In this document: piece by piece, positions 14,812 to 20,334 of the stretch
Numbering within the stretch: the stretch's first letter is position 1
Layout: each line of letters opens with the position of its first letter
Assembly: GCA_050692055.1 (NCBI GenBank)
Contig: JBOGTC010000019.1
Location: forward strand, 1 to 20,334
Direction: 5' to 3'
Origin: JBOGTC01 sp050692055
GTDB lineage: Bacteria; Chloroflexota; Limnocylindria; QHBO01
DNA: 20,334 nucleotides
Position numbers and translations under genes: made by a program
The notes under the pieces: model-generated
Database searches by the model: none
What the model was told of the DNA's origin: nothing
The model's input: only the letters and a program-made list of their open reading frames with translations

Positions 14812-17808
14812 ATGCCTCGTGTCAGCAGCCCGGTCTTCGTGGGACGCGCGGCGGAGCTCGATCGGCTGTGTCATGCGCTGCACGATGCTTCGACGCAGCG
14901 GCCGGCCACGCGCCTGATCGCTGGCGAGGCCGGCATCGGCAAGACGCGCCTCATCGCCGAGTTCACGCCGCAGGCGGAGGCCCAGGGAGCCCGCGTGCTG
15001 GTGGGGGACTGCCTGCAGCTCGGCGAGACCGGGCTGCCGTACGCCCCGTTCGTGGCGGCTCTGCGCCCCCTGCTCCGTTCGGTCCCGGCGGCTGACCTCG
15101 ATGAGCTCATCGGGCCTGGCCGCGGTGAGCTCGCCCATCTGCTGCCGGATCTTGGTCCTCCCGTGCGTCGTGCCCGCGCCGCCGACGCAGCGATCTCGTC
15201 ACCGCCGGCGCAGGCACGCCTGTTCGAGATCATCCTTGGGCTCCTGCGCCGCCTGGCCGACGAGCAACCGCTGGTCCTTGTGCTCGAGGACCTGCACTGG
15301 GCCGATTCCTCCACGCGCGACCTGCTGCGCTTCCTGCTGCACAACGCCAGGGATGGCCGGTTCATGTTCGTCGCCACGTACCGCAGCGACGAGCTCCACC
15401 GGCGACATCCGCTGCGACCGCTCCTCGCCGAGCTGCAGCGCATGGAGGCGGTCGACATCATTGATGTCCACGCCTTCGGGGCCGATGAGCTGTCGCAGCA
15501 GCTGGCCGGAATCACCGGCAGCCGGCCGGAGCCCCGGCTCGTCGAGGAGATGCTCGCACGCTCGGGCGGCAACCCGTTCTTCGCCGAGGAGCTCCTGGCG
15601 GCCGGCGAGGCTCGCCTGGCGGTCCCGCGCACGCTCCGCGCCACGCTCGAGGACCGGGTCCGACAGCTGAGTCCGCATGGGCAGCGCGTGCTGAGGGCGG
15701 CGGCCGTGGGCGGCGCGCGCATCGACCATGATCTGCTCGCCGACGTCGTGGAGCTCGACGAGCCGCGTCTGACGGCAGCGCTGCGCGAGGCTGTCGAGCA
15801 CCACCTGCTGCGGGCCGCGGGTCCGCACGAAACGCCGAGTTACGCATTCCGCCACGCGCTGGTGCAGGAGGTCGTTTACGAGGAGCTGCTGCCGGGCGAG
15901 CGCACGCAGCTGCACGCCCGATTCGCGACGGCCATCGGCGCGCATCCGCATCTCGCCCGCGAGGACCCACCCGGCACTGCGGCGCAGCTGGCCCAGCACT
16001 GGTACCTCGCCTACGATCTGGAGCGGGCACTGCCGGCGGCCCTGGACGCGGGCCGCGCCGCGACGGCAGCCTATGCGTTCGCGGAGGCGGAGGCGTTCCT
16101 GGAGCGGGCGCTGGGGCTGTGGCTCAAGGTGCGCGACGAGGCGCTGCCGCCCGACATGGACCGGGTGGACCTGCTCGAGATGGCGGCCGAGGCGGCGGCG
16201 CAGGCTGGGCATGGTCGGCGCGCCATCAGCCTGGTACAGGCCGCGCTGGCGGAAACCGATGCCGCGGCACAACCGGCGCGCGCCGGCGTCCTTCACCATC
16301 GCCTCAATTGGTACCTCAACGAGTCAGGCGACTGGGAAGGCGGCGTCGTTGCCCTGGAGCGCGCGGTCGAGCTGATCCCGATCGACCCGCCAGCGCCGGA
16401 GCGCGCCCGCGTCGTCTCCGACCTCGCCCACTCGCTCATGGTGCGCGGCCGCTACACCGAGTCGCTCGCCGTGGCGGAGGCTGCCCTGGCGATCTCGCGC
16501 GCCGTGCAGGGCCGAATCGCCGAGGCTCGTGCCCTGAATGTCATCGGCCTCGACATCGCCGGTCGTTCAGACCTGGAGCGGGGCATCCCGATGCTGCGCG
16601 AAGGCCACGCGTTGGCGCTGACGGGTGACGATCCGCAATCGGTCTTCCTCACCGCAGTCGGCCTGGGTTGGGCGCTCGACGAGACGGGCCGGCACGAAGA
16701 GGCGCTCGAGATCGCACGCGTCGCGCGCGAACGAATCCATGCCATTGGAGCGGAAGTGCGCTTCGGTCCGCTGCTGTGCTCGAAGATGGGCCGCGCACTC
16801 TGGGAGCTGGGACGATGGGGCGAGGCGCAACGCGTGCTCGACGACACGATCGCGGCGGGCCCCTCCAGCTACGCGATGCGCTGGCTGCTCTCGAATCGGA
16901 TCAGGCTCCACGTTCACCGCGGCGACCTTGAGCTCGCTCGGCGCGACCTTGCCACCTATTTCGCCCTGGGTGAGCACGTCATCGGCCCTGACCCCGACCT
17001 CGTCGGGTCGCGTCGCGCGGAGCTGGCCATCGTGGCCGGCCAGCGGTCCGAGGCGCGAGCCATCGTCGCCGAGACGCTCGAGCAGCTGGCTGAGCCAGAC
17101 GTGGACACGGACGGTCGTGCGCTGCTGCTCATCGGGCTGCGGGCGGAGGCGGAGGAGGCCGACTTGGCGCGCGGCTCCCGAGACGCGGCCCGCGGGGCCG
17201 CCGCGACAGAGGTCGCCGCCGGCCTGGCCGACCGCCTGCGGCGGCAGGGCGCGCGCGTCCACAGCCTCGTTGCGCAGCCCGCCGCGATCATCGCCGCCGA
17301 TCTGGCGCTGGGCGAGGCTCTGCTGGCGCGGGTGCGTGGCGAGCCGGCCGGCGACCTGTGGGAGTCCGCTGTGGAGGCACGACGCCCCATCGGTCGTCCG
17401 TTCGAGCTGGTGGATGCGCTGGCCAACCTCGCGGCTGCGCGGCTCGCCGAGCGGCGGCGCGACGAGGCGACCGCCGCGATGACCGAGGCGCATCCGATCG
17501 CGGAGGATCTCGGTGCCGCCCCGCTCCTGCGACGCATCGAGGCGCTTGCCCGTCGTGCGCGGATTGGCCTCGAGGGCGTCGATACTGTTGACGACACGGT
17601 GGAGCGGCTGGGCCTGACGGCTCGCGAGCGCGAGGTGCTCGAGCTGCTCGGCACCGGTCGCACGAATCGGCAGATCGGCGAGGAGCTGTTCATGGCCGAG
17701 AGCACAGCTGGCGTACACGTATCGAACATCCTCGGCAAGCTGGGAGTCGCCAGCCGCGGCGAGGCGGCCGTGATGGCGCATCGGCTCGGGATCTATCGCG
17801 AGGCCTGA
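14812..17808 (+). CDS. LuxR-family transcriptional regulator with AAA ATPase and TPR-like region (LAL type)
   Basis: This 998-aa protein is a large ATP-dependent regulator. It begins SSPVFVGRAAELDRLC, the entry of an AAA/STAND module. Walker A GEAGIGKT is at 38-45 (K44) and the Walker B region LVLVLEDLHWAD at 154-165. A helical winged segment follows to about 370. Residues about 380-900 are alanine- and leucine-rich helical repeats that look like TPRs, the likely signal- or partner-binding part. The C-terminus (933-992) is a LuxR helix-turn-helix: LGLTAREREVLELLGTGRTN, then RQIGEELFMAESTAGVHVSN and ILGKLGV. Members such as MalT bind a ligand, oligomerise with ATP and activate promoters. The ligand here is unknown. 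No membrane segment is seen. The sigma factor gene lies directly upstream and YibE/F 67 bp downstream. Confidence 0.92.
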   Translation: MPRVSSPVFVGRAAELDRLCHALHDASTQRPATRLIAGEAGIGKTRLIAEFTPQAEAQGARVLVGDCLQLGETGLPYAPFVAALRPLLRSVPAADLDELIGPGRGELAHLLPDLGPPVRRARAADAAISSPPAQARLFEIILGLLRRLADEQPLVLVLEDLHWADSSTRDLLRFLLHNARDGRFMFVATYRSDELHRRHPLRPLLAELQRMEAVDIIDVHAFGADELSQQLAGITGSRPEPRLVEEMLARSGGNPFFAEELLAAGEARLAVPRTLRATLEDRVRQLSPHGQRVLRAAAVGGARIDHDLLADVVELDEPRLTAALREAVEHHLLRAAGPHETPSYAFRHALVQEVVYEELLPGERTQLHARFATAIGAHPHLAREDPPGTAAQLAQHWYLAYDLERALPAALDAGRAATAAYAFAEAEAFLERALGLWLKVRDEALPPDMDRVDLLEMAAEAAAQAGHGRRAISLVQAALAETDAAAQPARAGVLHHRLNWYLNESGDWEGGVVALERAVELIPIDPPAPERARVVSDLAHSLMVRGRYTESLAVAEAALAISRAVQGRIAEARALNVIGLDIAGRSDLERGIPMLREGHALALTGDDPQSVFLTAVGLGWALDETGRHEEALEIARVARERIHAIGAEVRFGPLLCSKMGRALWELGRWGEAQRVLDDTIAAGPSSYAMRWLLSNRIRLHVHRGDLELARRDLATYFALGEHVIGPDPDLVGSRRAELAIVAGQRSEARAIVAETLEQLAEPDVDTDGRALLLIGLRAEAEEADLARGSRDAARGAAATEVAAGLADRLRRQGARVHSLVAQPAAIIAADLALGEALLARVRGEPAGDLWESAVEARRPIGRPFELVDALANLAAARLAERRRDEATAAMTEAHPIAEDLGAAPLLRRIEALARRARIGLEGVDTVDDTVERLGLTAREREVLELLGTGRTNRQIGEELFMAESTAGVHVSNILGKLGVASRGEAAVMAHRLGIYREA

Positions 17809-17861
17809 GTTCGAGCAGATCCACCAGGCGTCGAACCTCATCCTCGGTGTGCACCGCCGGG

Positions 17862-17867
17862 TATCCT
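17862..17867 (+). promoter_or_regulatory. -10 box (TATCCT) for the YibE/F gene, leaderless arrangement
   Basis: TATCCT lies 8 nt before the ATG at 17876, and no Shine-Dalgarno is seen. A 6-bp inverted repeat GTTCGA/TCGAAC (17809-17814 and 17831-17836) lies between the preceding stop and this box. The -35 is unclear. Confidence 0.4.
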
Positions 17868-17875
17868 GAGCCGCC

Positions 17876-19012
17876 ATGGCCAACGCCGTCGGTGCCCGGT
17901 TGCTGTCCTCGCTTCCCGCCATCCTCGCCGGATCGATCCTGCTCACCGGCGTGCTGCTGCTACCCGATCTCACGCCCGACGACATCGCGCCCACCGTGGG
18001 GCAGGCGACCGCACAGGCGATTGCGCTCGAGCAGGCGGGAGTCGATGAGAATGGCGTGCCGATCCTCCTGGTCGAGATCGTGGACGGCCCCGACGCCGGC
18101 GAGCAGATCGAGGCCTTCATACAGGACGCGTCCGGCGCTCTGCCGGGATCCTCGCGCGTCGAGCCGTACGCCGCGGGCGACCGGGTCGTGGTCACGCAGT
18201 TCACCGGAGAGGCGGGTGGCTTCGCCGTCGTATCCGAGCCGTGGCGAGTGCCGCTCCTCGGCCTGCTGGCCGCGCTCTTCGTCGTCGCGGTTCTCGTCGT
18301 CGCGGGCGTCCGGGGGCTGCGCGCGCTGCTGGCCCTCGCGCTCACGCTGGCCGTGATCGTGAAGATCGTGGTGCCGCTGTTCATAGGCGGCTGGGACCCG
18401 GTGCTGCTGGCGGTTGGCGTGGGCGCCGCGATCACGGTGGCCGTGCTCACCATCACGGAGGGAGCCAGCCGGGTCACGCTGGCCGCGGTACTGGGGACGT
18501 TCGCCGCACTGGCGCTGACCGCCCTGCTGGCCGCCGTGTTCAACCGTGCTGCCGAGTTCACCGCGCTCCAGGGCAACGAGTCGATCGGGTTCCTGATCCC
18601 CCTCATCGGCGAGCGGGCCGACCTGCAGGGGATCCTGCTGGCCGCCACCGTGTTCGGCGCCCTGGGCGTGCTCGACGACGTGACCGTCACGCAGGCGGCC
18701 ACGGTGGAGCAGCTGCATGCCGCCGATCCGGCCAGTGGTCGCGGGAGCGTGATCGGGCGTGCCATGCGGGTGGGACGCTCGCATATCGCCGCCACCGTCA
18801 ACACGCTCATGCTCGCCTACCTCGGCGCTGGCCTGCCGCTCCTACTGCTCTTCGCGCTCAGTGGCCAGTCGCCGCTGCTCGTGCTCAACGGCGAGCTCCT
18901 GGCGGTCGAGGTGATCCGTGCGCTGGTCGGCAGCATCGGGATCGTGGCCGCCGTGCCGCTCACCACGCTGGTGGCCGCGCTGCTCGTGGTGCCGGGCTCT
19001 TCGGAGCCGTAG
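17876..19012 (+). CDS. YibE/F-like multi-pass membrane protein
   Basis: This 378-aa integral membrane protein matches the YibE/F family. An N-terminal helix (about 8-30) is followed by an extracytoplasmic domain (about 31-122) with VPILLVEIVDGPDAGEQIEA and GDRVVVTQF. Then come about seven or eight transmembrane helices to the end. The family hallmark FGALGVLDDVTVTQAATVEQ lies near 260-279 in a conserved helix, followed by the polar loop GRAMRVGRSHIAATVNTLML. The family's transport or signalling role is not established. It carries its own probable promoter and lies between the LuxR regulator and metK, with 60 bp to metK. Regulation by the upstream LuxR protein is possible but there is no evidence for it. 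Confidence 0.9.
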   Translation: MANAVGARLLSSLPAILAGSILLTGVLLLPDLTPDDIAPTVGQATAQAIALEQAGVDENGVPILLVEIVDGPDAGEQIEAFIQDASGALPGSSRVEPYAAGDRVVVTQFTGEAGGFAVVSEPWRVPLLGLLAALFVVAVLVVAGVRGLRALLALALTLAVIVKIVVPLFIGGWDPVLLAVGVGAAITVAVLTITEGASRVTLAAVLGTFAALALTALLAAVFNRAAEFTALQGNESIGFLIPLIGERADLQGILLAATVFGALGVLDDVTVTQAATVEQLHAADPASGRGSVIGRAMRVGRSHIAATVNTLMLAYLGAGLPLLLLFALSGQSPLLVLNGELLAVEVIRALVGSIGIVAAVPLTTLVAALLVVPGSSEP

Positions 19013-19031
19013 CGTGAGGTCGACGGCGCGC

Positions 19032-19037
19032 TACACT
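19032..19037 (+). promoter_or_regulatory. -10 box (TACACT) for metK
   Basis: TACACT is a good -10 match 35 nt before the metK ATG; no clear -35 is found. The leader is only about 30 nt and carries GGAG (19064-19067). It is too short for a SAM or SAH riboswitch. Confidence 0.45.
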
Positions 19038-19072
19038 CGCGGGCACGCCCTGTCGACGCACACGGAGAGCTC

Positions 19073-20269
19073 ATGCCCAATATCGACGCGCCGGTCCTGT
19101 TCACGTCAGAATCCGTGACCGAGGGCCACCCCGACAAGCTGTGCGACGCGGTGGCCGACGCGGTCTTGGACGATGTCCTGGCCAACGACCCGAACGCGCG
19201 CTGTGCCGTGGAGGTGGCGACCACGACCGGCCTCGTCTTCGTCCTGGGCGAGGTCACGACGAAGCACTACGTCGACGTCCAGGACGTCGTGCGCCGCACC
19301 GTGCGCGAGATCGGCTACAACGACAGCCGGCTCGGCTTCGACTGGGAGACGTGCGGCACGGTCACCGCCATCAAGGAGCAGTCACCCGACATCGCGCGCG
19401 GCGTGGAGCACGCGCTCGAGGCGCGCGAGGGCAGCGAGCCGGACGAGCTCGGCGCAGGCGACCAGGGGATGATGTTCGGCTACGCGTCGGACGAGACCGA
19501 TGAGCTGATGCCCATGCCGATCCTGCTCGCGCATCGCCTCGCCCGTCGCCTGGCCGAGGTGCGCAAGGATGGCAGCCTGCCGTTCCTGCGGCCGGACGGG
19601 AAGAGCCAGGTCACCGTTGAGTACGATGCCGATGGCGCGCCGCGCCGCGTACACACCGTCCTGATCAGCACGCAGCACGACCCTGATGTCGGCGCCGACG
19701 AGCTCAAGCGAGCCGTCCGCGAGCATGTCGTGGAGGCGGCCGTCCCCGCCGACCTGCTCGATGCCGAGACGCGCCATCTCGTGAACCCCACCGGCCGTTT
19801 CGTGATCGGGGGGCCGATGGGCGACTCTGGCCTCTCGGGGCGCAAGATCATCGTCGACACCTACGGCGGCATGGCCCGCCATGGGGGCGGCAGCTTCTCC
19901 GGCAAGGACCCGACCAAGGTCGATCGATCGGGCGCCTACATGGCCCGCTACGTGGCGAAGAACGTGGTCGCCGCCGGCCTGGCGCGTCGATGCGAGCTGC
20001 AGCTGGCGTACGCCATCGGCGTGGCGCATCCGCTGGCCGTCAACGTCGAGACGTTTGGCACCGGCGCCCTGGACAACCACCAGCTGGCCGCTCTCATCGG
20101 CGAGCACTTCGACCTGCGCCCGGCTGCGATTATCGCCCAGCTCGGCCTCATGCGCCCAATCTACCGGCCGACCGCGGCGTACGGCCACTTCGGCCGCACC
20201 GACCTCGACCTGCCATGGGAACGGACCGATCGGGCCGCGGCGCTTCGCGCCGCAGCCAGGGTCGCCTGA
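19073..20269 (+). CDS. metK: S-adenosylmethionine synthetase
   Basis: MetK makes S-adenosylmethionine from ATP and methionine in the cytosol and acts as a tetramer. The 398-aa product is full length. Signatures are TSESVTEGHPDKLCDAVADA (GHPDK 18-22), GAGDQGMMFGYA (127-138), HLVNPTGRFVIGGPMGDSG, and the glycine-rich phosphate loop GGGSFSGKDPTKVDRSGAY (271-289, K278 and K282). ATG 19073 follows GGAG at 19064-19067 with short spacing. It has its own -10 box, 60 bp after the YibE/F gene. With ahcY in the same window it makes up part of the activated-methyl cycle. The first gene to its right is not visible; the 65 bases after the stop show no supported feature. Confidence 0.97.
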   Translation: MPNIDAPVLFTSESVTEGHPDKLCDAVADAVLDDVLANDPNARCAVEVATTTGLVFVLGEVTTKHYVDVQDVVRRTVREIGYNDSRLGFDWETCGTVTAIKEQSPDIARGVEHALEAREGSEPDELGAGDQGMMFGYASDETDELMPMPILLAHRLARRLAEVRKDGSLPFLRPDGKSQVTVEYDADGAPRRVHTVLISTQHDPDVGADELKRAVREHVVEAAVPADLLDAETRHLVNPTGRFVIGGPMGDSGLSGRKIIVDTYGGMARHGGGSFSGKDPTKVDRSGAYMARYVAKNVVAAGLARRCELQLAYAIGVAHPLAVNVETFGTGALDNHQLAALIGEHFDLRPAAIIAQLGLMRPIYRPTAAYGHFGRTDLDLPWERTDRAAALRAAARVA

Positions 20270-20334
20270 GGGGCGCACCGCGCTGGGGCGAGCCACGCCG
20301 CGGCCTCCTTGCACGGCTTCGAGCCGGACTGGGC

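Noticed and set aside
16567..18810. 747-codon open frame on the minus strand
   Set aside because: It lies antisense across two well-supported genes (LuxR ATPase and YibE/F), has no family motif, and is explained by high GC suppressing stops.
19038..19072. SAM riboswitch before metK
   Set aside because: The leader after the -10 is only about 30 nt, too short for any known SAM riboswitch.

Overview
This is a high-GC stretch (roughly two thirds G+C by eye) of a bacterial chromosome with mostly core housekeeping genes. GTG starts, a short Thermotoga-type adenosylhomocysteinase, a LuxR-type regulator with an AAA ATPase, and -10 boxes placed directly in front of start codons together suggest a Chloroflexota-like (Terrabacteria) genome. 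That placement is inference: no rRNA or tRNA gene lies in the window to confirm it.

Layout. 1-666 (minus) is the 5' part of an FAD-dependent oxidoreductase that runs off the left edge. A divergent spacer with a repeated motif (667-962) leads into pth-mfd on the plus strand (963-5004). An unusually long spacer (5005-5400), with two inverted repeats and a 14-bp direct repeat, precedes a small orphan gene whose domain resembles one from phage head-protease genes (5401-5778). It converges through a strong hairpin on a four-helix membrane protein gene (5861-6349, minus). Next come two overlapping minus-strand genes, a small unknown protein and a nucleotidyltransferase-like protein (6481-7297), a candidate two-gene module. 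Divergent from these is aconitase (7498-10386), which carries an extra linker with a SFPASDPP motif. After a 396-bp spacer come a heptad-repeat unknown protein (10783-11277) and an apt-GNAT-ahcY cluster (11411-14086). These are followed by an ECF-like sigma factor (14206-14766), a LuxR-type AAA ATPase regulator (14812-17808), a YibE/F membrane protein (17876-19012) and metK (19073-20269). Nothing is supported in the last 65 bases.

How the genes fit together. MetK makes S-adenosylmethionine, AhcY removes S-adenosylhomocysteine, and Apt salvages adenine, so methyl-cycle and purine-salvage genes lie near each other. Pth and Mfd recover stalled translation and transcription. The sigma factor and LuxR ATPase form a regulatory block with no obvious target next door.

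Most notable observations: (1) the octamer CATCGGTC occurs 17 times over both strands by hand count, against about one expected from base composition; (2) five genes have a -10 box 6-11 nt before the start codon, suggesting leaderless mRNAs, while other genes have clear Shine-Dalgarno sites; (3) the aconitase linker insert; (4) the overlapping nucleotidyltransferase pair; (5) the orphan phage-like domain. I see no CRISPR array, insertion sequence or clear defence island.
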